DNA of 64,000 nt from Enterovibrio qingdaonensis (GTDB lineage: Bacteria; Pseudomonadota; Gammaproteobacteria; Enterobacterales; Vibrionaceae), in the NCBI RefSeq assembly GCF_028683135.1, contig NZ_JAJUBB010000011.1:124001-188000 (forward strand). Direction: 5' to 3'. The notes beneath the pieces were generated by a model. The model was not told where the DNA came from. It ran no database searches and worked only from the letters and a program-made list of their open reading frames with translations. Made by a program: the position numbers and the translations under genes. The stretch's first letter is position 1. Every line of letters starts with the position of its first letter. Shown piece by piece: positions 56,851-64,000 of this stretch.

Positions 56851-56870
56851 AATAAAACGGCATTTCAATT
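56851..56870 (-). promoter_or_regulatory. Second KdgR-like box upstream of kduD
   Basis: AATAAAACGGCATTTCAATT, ~60 bases upstream of the first kduD box; two boxes could be bridged by a dimer of dimers. Confidence 0.6.
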
Positions 56871-56880
56871 AATAAATTAA

Positions 56881-56946
56881 AAGCTGAATGCTGGGTCACA
56901 ATTGTGGAATCACACCCCATAAACCTAAAAATGCAGGATTCAGCTT
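56881..56946 (-). terminator. Long-loop inverted repeat after the second galT
   Basis: AAGCTGAAT and ATTCAGCTT, perfect nine-base arms 48 bases apart, just past the galT stop. On the minus strand the second arm is followed by TTAATTTATT. It may be a terminator with a large loop or a processed 3' end. Confidence 0.5.
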
Positions 56947-56954
56947 GCGTGTAT

Positions 56955-58001
56955 TTACTTGTAATAAACCTCGTCAGACACCTCGCGTAAACGCGCGGCT
57001 GCTTGTTCTGGCGTCAGGTCGCGTTGTGCTTCCGCTAACATCTCGTAGCCCACCATGAACTTGCGTACGCTTGCTGAACGCAGCAGTGGTGGATAGAAAC
57101 AGGCATGAAGCTGCCAGTGTGCAATGAATTCACCGTTTTTGAAGTTTGGTGCACCATGCCAGCCCATGGAGTAAGGGAAGCTGCACTGGAACAAGTTGTC
57201 ATAGCGGGTGGTCAATTTTTTCAATGCAATCGCCAAGTCCGCGCTCTGTTCGTTGTTTAGCCCATCAATACGTTGAACTGCGGCTTTAGGAAGGAGTAAG
57301 GTTTCAAATGGCCAGGCAGCCCAGAAAGGAACAACAGCGACCCAGTGTTCGGTTTCCACCACGATGCGCTCTTTCGCAGCCAATTCTCGCTGCACGTAAT
57401 CCACCAGCAATGACGAACCATGCGTCTCAAAGTACGCGGCCTGATGACGGTCTTTACTCGCCACTTCCGTTGGGATAAAGCTGTTCGCCCAAATTTGGCC
57501 ATGTGGGTGAGGCTGAGAGCAGCCCATGGTTTCGCCCTTGTTCTCAAACACTTGCACCCACAAATACTGCTCGCTCAATCGCGTATATTCGGTTTGCCAC
57601 GTGCTGATCACCTGCTCAATTTCTTGCGTGCTGAGCTCTGGCAGGGTTTTACTGTGATCGGGAGAGAAACAGATAACGTGCGCTTCCCCTTGCGCACCTT
57701 CAAGGCGCATCAGCGGATCGTCAATTTTGATCAATGGCGTGTCTAGGTTCAGTGCTGCAAAGTCATTTCGGAACACAAACGTATTTTTATAATCAGGGTT
57801 TACTTCACCCGAAATACGCGTGTTACCCGCACATAAAAAGCAGGTCTCATCATGAGAAGGCAAGGTTACCGTGTTCGGTGTTTCCTGCGCGCCACTCCAA
57901 GGACGTTTTGCGCGATGGGGAGAAACCAATACATATTCCCCCGTCAGAGGGTTATAGCGGCGATGAGGGTGTTCTGTAGGGTCAAACGATACGGATGTCA
58001 T
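56955..58001 (-). CDS. galT: Galactose-1-phosphate uridylyltransferase, second copy
   Basis: A 348-residue GalT with CFLC metal ligands (Cys54/Cys57) and [13 protein letters not shown], where His167 is the nucleophile. It is full length and diverged from the galETKM copy. No galK or galM accompanies it, so its Gal-1-P probably comes from somewhere other than galactokinase, and the GH112 phosphorylase 4 kb away is the obvious source. The start is ATG 58001 with GGTGA eight bases upstream; the longer frame to 58046 lacks a ribosome site. A ten-base palindrome GTGATATCAC spans the ribosome site. Confidence 0.93.
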   Translation of the reverse strand: MTSVSFDPTEHPHRRYNPLTGEYVLVSPHRAKRPWSGAQETPNTVTLPSHDETCFLCAGNTRISGEVNPDYKNTFVFRNDFAALNLDTPLIKIDDPLMRLEGAQGEAHVICFSPDHSKTLPELSTQEIEQVISTWQTEYTRLSEQYLWVQVFENKGETMGCSQPHPHGQIWANSFIPTEVASKDRHQAAYFETHGSSLLVDYVQRELAAKERIVVETEHWVAVVPFWAAWPFETLLLPKAAVQRIDGLNNEQSADLAIALKKLTTRYDNLFQCSFPYSMGWHGAPNFKNGEFIAHWQLHACFYPPLLRSASVRKFMVGYEMLAEAQRDLTPEQAAARLREVSDEVYYK

Positions 58002-58094
58002 TGTGATATCACCAAAAATAGTCAAAAGCAGACTACCTACCCTCACGAGAATGTTGGGTGGTAGCCGCGTTTTTAATTTGAGCCTATCGGCTGC

Positions 58095-59735
58095 TTAGGT
58101 ATGCATGATCACCGCCAACGCTTCTTTGGCATTTTTGTAGAAGGTCAGCGAAGAAAAGGTTTTCGCGAAGCCGGGGGCAAGGAGAGCTTTCAGCGGCGTC
58201 GCCTTCATATGGCAGAAGTAGAATGTCTGCTGTTTTCGGTTAACCAGATCGGCCAACATTTGGGCACCGGTGTAATCGATAAAGTTGATGCCGCGACCCA
58301 AAATGATCAGGTGCTTGGCTTGGCAAGCCTGTAGCCCACGCTGAAGATGTTGGCATGAGCCGTAAAACACCGAACCATTAATGCGGACAATCGCGGTCTC
58401 CGGGATCAAGTTCTCCGGCACATTGAAAACACGAGGGTCAAGGAATTCGATGGTTGGTCGTGATGTTCTGCGTAGGTAGAAAAACAGCGACAACAGCATG
58501 CCGACATAGATAGACAGTTCAAGGTGCAAAAGCATTGCCGCGACGAAGGTTGCCACAAGAACGAGAGACTCTTTTTTGTCGGTGCGGAAGATATCCAGAA
58601 TATGCGGAATATCAATCAGGTTATACGCGACAACAAACAATATCCCCGCCATCCCCGCGATCGGAATATAGGCAGCATACGGCGCAAAGAAGAGTAAAAT
58701 GAGAGTCAGAAACAGTGCGGCGAAAATTGCTGCACACGGCGTACGCGCGCCACTGGTGTAATTCACGCCACTTCGGGTAAACGAACCTGATGAAACATAA
58801 CAGGAGAAAAATGCCCCGATCATGTTAGACAGCCCCTGCCCGATAAACTCCTGATTCGCATCAATCAACTGACCAGATTTCATGGCCACCGAGCGAGCAA
58901 TTGAGATAGCTTCCACCAACCCCAGCAATGCAACCGCAATGATACCCATCGCCATACGTTCAACCGTTACAACATCGGCCACAGGTACCGAGAATGACGG
59001 CAGTGAGTTCGGCATTGCTCCAACAAGGGCAACATCGCCAATCCCCAGAGCCAATAACGTTGCCCCCACCATGGCAATCAACATATGCGGGCCTTTAGGC
59101 CAAATATGTTTAATGGTCAGGCTGATCGCGATCGTTGCGATACCAATCAGCAATGCTTTTGAGTCTGTCTGCGAAATAGCACCAAAGGTGAGTTGGAGAT
59201 TCTCAATGGCCGTGCTGCCACTTTCAATCGACAAGCCCAACAGGTGCTTTAGCTGGCTGATCGCGATAACAACAGCGGCACCTGCAGTAAAACCCAACAC
59301 CACCGAATGAGAAACGAAATTCACCACCGCCCCAAAGCGCATCAGCCCCATTAATAGCTGAACAACGCCCGCACAAAGCGTGAGTGTTAAGGCGAGTTGA
59401 ATAAACAGCGGTGAACCGGGAGCCGCAAATTGACTGACCGTGGTAAACACAATCACAGACAGTGCCGCGGTCGCGCCCGAGATCAAGTGGTGTGATGAGC
59501 CAAACAAAGCAGCAATGATGGCCGGAACAATACAGGTGTACAAACCGTATTCCGCAGGCATACCCGCAATCATGGCGTAGGCCACACCTTGGGGCAGAAC
59601 AATAATTGCGCCGGTCAAACCTGCTATCAAGTCGGCTTTCAGATCTTGTTTAGTAACGAGAGGAAGCCAGCGTAAAAAAGGAAACGCCCTTGCGAACAAA
59701 GAGCGAGAAGGCATTCTGGCGAGAAGCGTTGTCAT
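58095..59735 (-). CDS. SulP-family anion transporter with STAS domain
   Basis: A 546-residue inner-membrane protein. The transport domain has many helices and the SulP signature region LTGAIIVLPQGVAYAMIAGMPAEYGLYTCIVPAIIAALFGSS. A C-terminal cytoplasmic STAS domain (residues ~430-540) includes FYGSCQHLQRGL and INFIDYTGAQML. SulP proteins carry sulfate, bicarbonate or dicarboxylates, by symport or exchange. Located among sulfatase-locus genes, it may dispose of the sulfate freed in the cytoplasm or exchange it; the direction is inferred. The start is put at ATG 59735; a GTG at 59780 lies inside the eda terminator stem and is unlikely. Confidence 0.85.
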   Translation of the reverse strand: MTTLLARMPSRSLFARAFPFLRWLPLVTKQDLKADLIAGLTGAIIVLPQGVAYAMIAGMPAEYGLYTCIVPAIIAALFGSSHHLISGATAALSVIVFTTVSQFAAPGSPLFIQLALTLTLCAGVVQLLMGLMRFGAVVNFVSHSVVLGFTAGAAVVIAISQLKHLLGLSIESGSTAIENLQLTFGAISQTDSKALLIGIATIAISLTIKHIWPKGPHMLIAMVGATLLALGIGDVALVGAMPNSLPSFSVPVADVVTVERMAMGIIAVALLGLVEAISIARSVAMKSGQLIDANQEFIGQGLSNMIGAFFSCYVSSGSFTRSGVNYTSGARTPCAAIFAALFLTLILLFFAPYAAYIPIAGMAGILFVVAYNLIDIPHILDIFRTDKKESLVLVATFVAAMLLHLELSIYVGMLLSLFFYLRRTSRPTIEFLDPRVFNVPENLIPETAIVRINGSVFYGSCQHLQRGLQACQAKHLIILGRGINFIDYTGAQMLADLVNRKQQTFYFCHMKATPLKALLAPGFAKTFSSLTFYKNAKEALAVIMHT

Positions 59736-59768
59736 GGTCGGTGTACTTCGAATAAGACCAACAAAATG

Positions 59769-59786
59769 GCCCGCGAACACGGGCCC
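59769..59786 (-). terminator. Terminator after eda
   Basis: GCCCGTGTTCGCGGGC-like stem just past the eda stop, followed on the minus strand by CATTTTGTTGG. Moderate strength. Confidence 0.55.
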
Positions 59787-59792
59787 ACAAAA

Positions 59793-60434
59793 TTAATTCA
59801 GTGCGTCTACCGCATCGCGAACCAGTTTGCCGATAGCATCCCAATCCTGCGCATCGATAAGGTCAGCTGGCACCATCCAAGTACCACCGCACGCCAACAC
59901 AGAAGGGATTGCCAAGTATTCCGCAATGTTCTCTTTCGACACGCCACCCGTTGGCATAAATTGAACAGGGTAAACGGCATTCAATGCTTTCAGCATGCCC
60001 GTGCCACCCGACACACTAGCAGGGAAAAACTTCAGGGTTTTAAGGCCCATTTCCATCGCCTGCTCGACAAGACTTGGGCTGTTAACGCCAGGGATGATCA
60101 CCATGTCACGCTGTTGGCAATACTTCACCGTCGTTGGGTTAAAGCCAGGGCTCACCACAAAGTCGACACCGGCTTCAATCGCCGCGTCCACTTGTGCCGT
60201 TGTAAGAACAGTACCTGCACCAATCAACATGTCAGGAAATGCTTTTCTGATCAGCGCGATACTTTCCGCTGCCGCTTCAGTACGAAACGTGATTTCAGCA
60301 CTTGGCATGCCGTTTTCAATTAAGGTTCTTGCCAGTGGCACTGCGCTCTTCGCGTCTTTAATTGCAATAACCGGAATGACTTTTAGCTCGGCAAGACGGC
60401 GGCTGATTGCTTCTACGCCCTGAACGTTTTCCAT
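59793..60434 (-). CDS. eda: KDPG aldolase (2-dehydro-3-deoxy-phosphogluconate aldolase)
   Basis: A 213-residue class I aldolase. The Schiff-base Lys135 is in KTLKFFPAS and the catalytic Glu47 in SAEITFRTEAA. It splits 2-keto-3-deoxy-6-phosphogluconate into pyruvate and glyceraldehyde-3-phosphate, the last step of this locus. Fifteen bases follow the kdgK stop, and GGAG precedes the start, so kdgK and eda form an operon. It may be a locus-specific copy rather than the Entner-Doudoroff housekeeping one, since no edd is adjacent. Confidence 0.94.
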   Translation of the reverse strand: MENVQGVEAISRRLAELKVIPVIAIKDAKSAVPLARTLIENGMPSAEITFRTEAAAESIALIRKAFPDMLIGAGTVLTTAQVDAAIEAGVDFVVSPGFNPTTVKYCQQRDMVIIPGVNSPSLVEQAMEMGLKTLKFFPASVSGGTGMLKALNAVYPVQFMPTGGVSKENIAEYLAIPSVLACGGTWMVPADLIDAQDWDAIGKLVRDAVDALN

Positions 60435-60449
60435 AACAACTCCAAAAAT

Positions 60450-61418
60450 TTAAGATGGGTTAAACAAGGATTGAATCTGTTCTGCTGATGGCATGCAGTC
60501 TTCACTGACCACTGCGCCTTTTGCTTGAATAACGTGGCTGGCAAGCAAGTGGCCAAGTTGCGCTGATTGCTTACCCGCCAAATGTTGGGTCTCGCCAAAC
60601 AAGTAACCGGCGTTAAACGAATCCCCCGCCGATGTGGTATCGACGACCGTTTCAACACGACGTGCAGGCACACGCTGAATATCGTTCCCTTTCGCCACCA
60701 AGCATTCTTCCGCACCACACTTCACAATGACGTGGTCACAACCTAAAGCCTGAATGCGTTCTACGGTTTCAATCGGGTGTTGGTCGCCGAACAAGGCGTG
60801 CTCATCATCAAATGTCACCAGTGCCGTTTGTGTCACTGACATGACTTGGTTGTATGCGCATATCGCTTCTTCTGCGTCTTTCCAAAGGCGCGGGCGATAG
60901 TTCGAATCAAACGCGATCCGACCGCCAGATGCTTGATAACGCTGCAATGCTTCAATTAAGCGAACGCGCTGCTCAGGGAACTGTATCGCTAACGAAATGC
61001 CGCTTAAATACACCATATCGAACTGCTTCAAATGCTCGTACAACGCCGCATCATCAAAGCTTTGCACCCAATAGCGGGCAGCAGAATCATTGCGCCAATA
61101 ATGAAAATGGCGCTCGCCGCTCTCGTCGTTTTCGATCAAGTAAATGCCAGGCAACTTACCGTCAATGCGAAGCACGTCTGAGGTATCGACACATTCTTGC
61201 TCAATCGCATTTAAGACATAGTGACTTTGTGAATCACTCCCCATCGCAGTGAGATAACTGACACTTAACGGTTTGATATCGCCAGCTAAACGGGCAAGAC
61301 GAGATAGATAGATAGCAGAGTTCAGCGAGTCGCCACCAAACCCTTTCGCTAAACGCTCTGAGGTTTCGTGAAGCTCCAACATGCACTCGCCAAGAAACGC
61401 GATACGAAATATAGACAT
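60450..61418 (-). CDS. kdgK: 2-dehydro-3-deoxygluconate kinase
   Basis: A 322-residue PfkB-family sugar kinase. The N-terminal ECMLELHETSERLAKGFGGDSLNSAIYLSRL and the C-terminal VDTTSAGDSFNAGYL with the catalytic Asp are the two family signatures. It phosphorylates KDG at O-6 with ATP. First gene of the kdgK-eda unit, divergent from kduI; two KdgR-like boxes lie in the shared 185-base promoter region. Confidence 0.93.
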   Translation of the reverse strand: MSIFRIAFLGECMLELHETSERLAKGFGGDSLNSAIYLSRLARLAGDIKPLSVSYLTAMGSDSQSHYVLNAIEQECVDTSDVLRIDGKLPGIYLIENDESGERHFHYWRNDSAARYWVQSFDDAALYEHLKQFDMVYLSGISLAIQFPEQRVRLIEALQRYQASGGRIAFDSNYRPRLWKDAEEAICAYNQVMSVTQTALVTFDDEHALFGDQHPIETVERIQALGCDHVIVKCGAEECLVAKGNDIQRVPARRVETVVDTTSAGDSFNAGYLFGETQHLAGKQSAQLGHLLASHVIQAKGAVVSEDCMPSAEQIQSLFNPS

Positions 61419-61466
61419 GATTCAATCCCTAAGGCTTTTCGTTCATTTTAGACGCTAAAATCATTT

Positions 61467-61483
61467 TTGAAATGACGTTTCAA
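61467..61483 (-). promoter_or_regulatory. KdgR-like operator on the kdgK side of the kdgK-kduI promoter region
   Basis: TTGAAATGACGTTTCAA, a nearly perfect palindrome, ~50 bases before kdgK. Confidence 0.7.
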
Positions 61484-61522
61484 TAAAAAGCGTAGAAATT
61501 TGGAAAATGTGTGACACGATAA

Positions 61523-61543
61523 ACAAAACGCCGTTTCATTTAT
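61523..61543 (+). promoter_or_regulatory. KdgR-like operator on the kduI side of the kdgK-kduI promoter region
   Basis: ACAAAACGCCGTTTCATTTAT, close to the boxes before GH88 and kduD, ~60 bases before kduI. Confidence 0.7.
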
Positions 61544-61603
61544 TGAGAAGAAAAAGAATAGGCGTACTATCTCGCCATCGCTAACAAATCAATGAGAAGT
61601 ATC

Positions 61604-62440
61604 ATGCAAGTTCGTCAATCTATTCATAGCCAGCATGCAAAGCAGTTAGACACCAAAGGACTGCGTGATGAGTTTTTGGTAGAAGAAATTTTCAAAGCGG
61701 GTGAGATCACCATGACTTACAGTCATATTGATCGCATCATTTTCGGTGGTATCCAGCCTACCGACACAAGCCTGTCTTTCGCAGCAGATGTTGGCGAGAA
61801 GATTGGTGTTTCTTACTTCTTAGAGCGTCGTGAGCTTGGCATTATCAACATTGGTGGCGACGGTGTCGTTGTTGTTGATGGCGAAGAGTACATGATCGAC
61901 GCTAACGAAGCCCTGTACATTGGTATGGGCGCAAAGGAAATGACCTTTGTAAGCCGTGATGCAGCAACGCCAGCGAAGTTCTACTTCAACTCTGCACCTG
62001 CACACATGCACTACCCGAACAAAAAAGTGACACTGGAAGAGGCCGCACCAGTGACACTAGGTGACGCGGAAAGCAGTAACCGCCGCACCATCCACAAGTA
62101 CTTTGTTCCAGATGTACTTCCAACCTGCCAATTGCTGATGGGCATGACTCGCCTAGAGCCAGGCAGCCTGTGGAACACCATGCCGTGTCATACCCATGAT
62201 CGCCGCATGGAAGTTTACTGCTACTTCAACATGAAAGACGACGCAGCTGTTTTCCACATGATGGGTGAACCAACTGAAACACGTCACATCGTTGTTCGCA
62301 ACGAACAGGCTGTGATTTCACCAAGCTGGTCAATCCACTCAGGCGTTGGTACACAAAGCTATACCTTCATTTGGGGTATGGTGGGTGAAAACCAGACCTT
62401 CACCGACATGGATCACATCGACGTAAAAGATCTGAAATAA
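61604..62440 (+). CDS. kduI: 5-dehydro-4-deoxy-D-glucuronate isomerase
   Basis: A 278-residue cupin enzyme, the same length as E. coli KduI. It starts [21 protein letters not shown], which aligns with E. coli MDVRQSIHSAHAK; hence ATG 61604 rather than 61592. Metal ligands His196, His198 and Glu203 are in [14 protein letters not shown]. It isomerises 4-deoxy-5-hexosulose uronate (from GH88) to 2,5-diketo-3-deoxygluconate for KduD. It is transcribed alone to the right, from the shared KdgR-like promoter region. Confidence 0.95.
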   Translation: MQVRQSIHSQHAKQLDTKGLRDEFLVEEIFKAGEITMTYSHIDRIIFGGIQPTDTSLSFAADVGEKIGVSYFLERRELGIINIGGDGVVVVDGEEYMIDANEALYIGMGAKEMTFVSRDAATPAKFYFNSAPAHMHYPNKKVTLEEAAPVTLGDAESSNRRTIHKYFVPDVLPTCQLLMGMTRLEPGSLWNTMPCHTHDRRMEVYCYFNMKDDAAVFHMMGEPTETRHIVVRNEQAVISPSWSIHSGVGTQSYTFIWGMVGENQTFTDMDHIDVKDLK

Positions 62441-62499
62441 CACCAGATTCAATAGTGTGGGTACACACACAAAGTTTGTCCTTATCTCCACCTTAAGTT

Positions 62500-62524
62500 T
62501 AAGCCCCGAAAGGGGCTTTTTTTA
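62500..62524 (+). terminator. Terminator after kduI
   Basis: AAGCCCC-GAAA-GGGGCTT stem followed by TTTTT, 60 bases after kduI. Confidence 0.9.
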
Positions 62525-62567
62525 TGGGGCTGTCCCGTCGTAAAAACCGTCTTTGTCACGAAAAAGG

Positions 62568-63248
62568 TTAATAACAATTCTTCGGATTAGCCGGAAAGTA
62601 ATAAAACTCGGTGCTTTTCAGTGCATGATCATACGCAGAATTCTCGCTACTCGCCGCCTGCACTTGCTTCATGTCGAGTGACGCCAGTATTACCAGTTCG
62701 GGGATGTCAGAAAGCGGAGCCACCTTCCAAACTGACTCTCGCTGCAAAAACGTCATGCCTATCATCAGCCAATGCCTGTCTGACCCGCGATCAAACATTT
62801 CCTGATACATGCCTTTGGTTTTTAAATCGTATTGGTAACCGGATTTAGCCTGTTTGAGATATTGGTGACTGTAGCGGTAGGACTCGCCGTTCACAAAAGG
62901 TACTTGCTCTTTGCGGGGAAAGCTATCAGACACAACGTCATTGGAGAAAAACGCCCGCTTTTCAGGGAGTTCATTAAGGTACCGATACTGCCGCGCCGCC
63001 GCCTCCCCTGCGACTTTTCTAAGGCTTTGACGAAAAACGGGATCATGCTGTACATGCTCTAAAGCCGCCAAGCCTGCATCATCCTGTTTTAGGCAAACAA
63101 AATAGTCGTAGTAAGGAAAAGCATCCGGCACGTAAACATGACGACTGTCGATCTCAAGCTTGGGGTAGCTGTTCATGGGGGCTGCATAGGCAACAGATGC
63201 TAAGCAGGCAGAGGAAAAACCAAACAATAACGTGAGTAATCGTGTCAT
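62568..63248 (-). CDS. Exported protein of unknown function
   Basis: A 226-residue protein not recognised. The start at ATG 63248 gives a clean Sec signal (MTRLLTLLFGFSSACLASVAYA, cleaved before APMNSYP); the longer frame to 63305 adds residues without a ribosome site. The mature part is rich in Tyr, Lys and Arg, contains FPYYDYFVCLKQDD and a final NPKNCY, so a disulfide between Cys in CLK and the C-terminal Cys is possible. No transmembrane helix besides the signal. It stands between kduI and a chitinase gene; a role in polysaccharide use is not shown. Confidence 0.7.
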   Translation of the reverse strand: MTRLLTLLFGFSSACLASVAYAAPMNSYPKLEIDSRHVYVPDAFPYYDYFVCLKQDDAGLAALEHVQHDPVFRQSLRKVAGEAAARQYRYLNELPEKRAFFSNDVVSDSFPRKEQVPFVNGESYRYSHQYLKQAKSGYQYDLKTKGMYQEMFDRGSDRHWLMIGMTFLQRESVWKVAPLSDIPELVILASLDMKQVQAASSENSAYDHALKSTEFYYFPANPKNCY

Positions 63249-63435
63249 GATTTTTGATCCTAAACGGGCATAACAAGATGATAAGTCAATCCAACCAGCA
63301 CGCACACTTATTGACCTAGCCGCATGTAAAAAGAGTGTGTTTGCTCGCTGATTTCATGCCGTTTAATGATCTATTCGCTCTGCTGCCAGAGATGGCGCGC
63401 AAGGACGGGCTAGGTGTAGATTCAGAGCGGATAAC

Positions 63436-63469
63436 AAAAAGCCCCCTGCTTTGACGCAGAGGGCTTTTT
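63436..63469 (-). terminator. Terminator after the GH19 gene
   Basis: AAAAAGCCC-CTGC and GCAG-GGGCTTTTT arms with a short loop, flanked by A and T runs, ~50 bases past the chitinase stop. Confidence 0.8.
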
Positions 63470-63516
63470 CATCTTCACCAATTTTCACTGGCATTTACAG
63501 ATAGGTGTGTGACCCT

Positions 63517-64000
63517 TTATTTCGGATCAAGTCCTAGCTTTTGCAGTACCAGTTTAAAGTTCTCACGACGCTCTTTCACGTTGTGAACATCACCGGTTGA
63601 ACAGGTCAGGTCCGGACAACCACGGTTTACAATGCCCGAAACGTCATCAATAAACTGCGAACCTTGCAGACCACTGTCCACGTACTTTTTCAGTTCGTTG
63701 TAGTAGTTCCAGTCTCCGTACTGACCACCCTCGTCGTTGTAAGCCTGTACAGAGGTTACCCAGTAGAACAGACCTGCAATCCACTTAATCTCTTTGTTCT
63801 CTTCAGAGCTACAGATCAAGCCTGGGTTAGAACAGAAATCCAACTCTGCGTACAGCGGGTTCGCTGGCGGTGCTTCAACCGTTACACCATCAATGGTTTG
63901 GCCAATGGTTTCTGGGTCAACGTGTGAACGGCCTAGGTAGTGGTTCAACGTACCGAAGTTCTGACGACCTGTGGTTTGAATAACACCACGGCCCCACCAG
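63517..64000 (-). CDS. GH19 chitinase, C-terminal part (5' end outside window)
   Basis: 161 codons of a minus-strand gene that continues past the right edge. At the edge the frame reads WWGRGVIQTTGRQNFGTLNHYLG, matching the GH19 signature (Y/W-x-GRG-x-IQ-x-TGR-x-NFG). Next comes NPLYAELDFCSNPGLICSS and WIAGLFYWVTSVQAYN, corresponding to the family helix that closes the substrate groove. The C-terminus has cysteines (CPDLTCSTGD) able to form disulfides. GH19 enzymes cut chitin with inversion and are usually secreted; the signal and the catalytic glutamates lie upstream. It is separate from the glycosaminoglycan locus by the unknown gene and a terminator. Confidence 0.85.
   Translation of the reverse strand, partial: WWGRGVIQTTGRQNFGTLNHYLGRSHVDPETIGQTIDGVTVEAPPANPLYAELDFCSNPGLICSSEENKEIKWIAGLFYWVTSVQAYNDEGGQYGDWNYYNELKKYVDSGLQGSQFIDDVSGIVNRGCPDLTCSTGDVHNVKERRENFKLVLQKLGLDPK

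Noticed and set aside
63421-63437. AGAGCGGATAACAA, resembling one half of the E. coli lac operator
   Set aside because: Only one half matches, there is no palindrome and it is downstream of genes next to a terminator.

Overview
The window looks like a chromosomal segment of a marine gammaproteobacterium of the Vibrionaceae (Vibrio, Photobacterium, Grimontia or Enterovibrio type). The basis is moderate base composition, Vibrio-like gene content (DmsABC respiration, GPH sugar symporter, lacZ, chitinase, RTX adhesin-like protein) and protein lengths close to E. coli orthologues. Genus and species cannot be fixed from the sequence alone. No rRNA, tRNA, CRISPR array, complete insertion sequence or prophage was seen.

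Layout. 1-7.5 kb: truncated Asp/Glu racemase, periplasmic rhodanese, ferric-reductase-like flavocytochrome, a large RTX protein with an internal duplication, and a sugar O-acetyltransferase. 7.5-19.7 kb: a galactoside module with galETKM, a MelB-type symporter, a GH36 alpha-galactosidase and a divergent GH2 beta-galactosidase. Four LacI/GalR-type operators tie these together, but the repressor gene is not in the window. 19.7-32 kb: a zinc-ribbon protein of unknown role, a 5'-nucleotidase-like phosphoesterase with CRP and PurR-like sites, dmsD/dmsABC, a TPP-riboswitch-led thiDME operon and a MATE pump.

32-62.5 kb is the most interesting part: a complete-looking glycosaminoglycan (chondroitin/hyaluronan type) utilisation locus. 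It has an OprD-type outer-membrane porin, an IclR regulator of the KdgR kind and two lipoprotein PL8 lyases. An oligopeptide-type ABC importer (binding protein, two permeases, fused double ATPase) is linked to a DUF2264 protein. Then come a cytoplasmic GH88 unsaturated glucuronyl hydrolase, a Cys-type sulfatase, a GH112 phosphorylase, an anaerobic sulfatase-maturating enzyme, kduD, a second galT, a SulP transporter, eda, kdgK and kduI. A second galE lies just left of the porin. The inferred flow is: polymer cut outside the outer membrane by the PL8 lyases; disaccharides through the porin and ABC importer; cytoplasmic desulfation and hydrolysis to GalNAc/GlcNAc plus unsaturated uronate; uronate through KduI, KduD, KdgK and Eda to pyruvate and glyceraldehyde-3-phosphate.

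Similar 18-21 bp operator-like sequences of the form TCAAAAC-NNN-GTTTCATT lie upstream of nearly every transcription unit of this locus, suggesting one KdgR-like regulon. The unusual element is the GH112 phosphorylase, a family that normally makes galactose-1-phosphate. It is translationally coupled to the sulfatase and GH88 and accompanied by duplicate galT and galE, suggesting a phosphorolytic side branch for galactose-containing glycans. 62.5-64 kb: an unknown exported protein and the 3' end of a GH19 chitinase gene.
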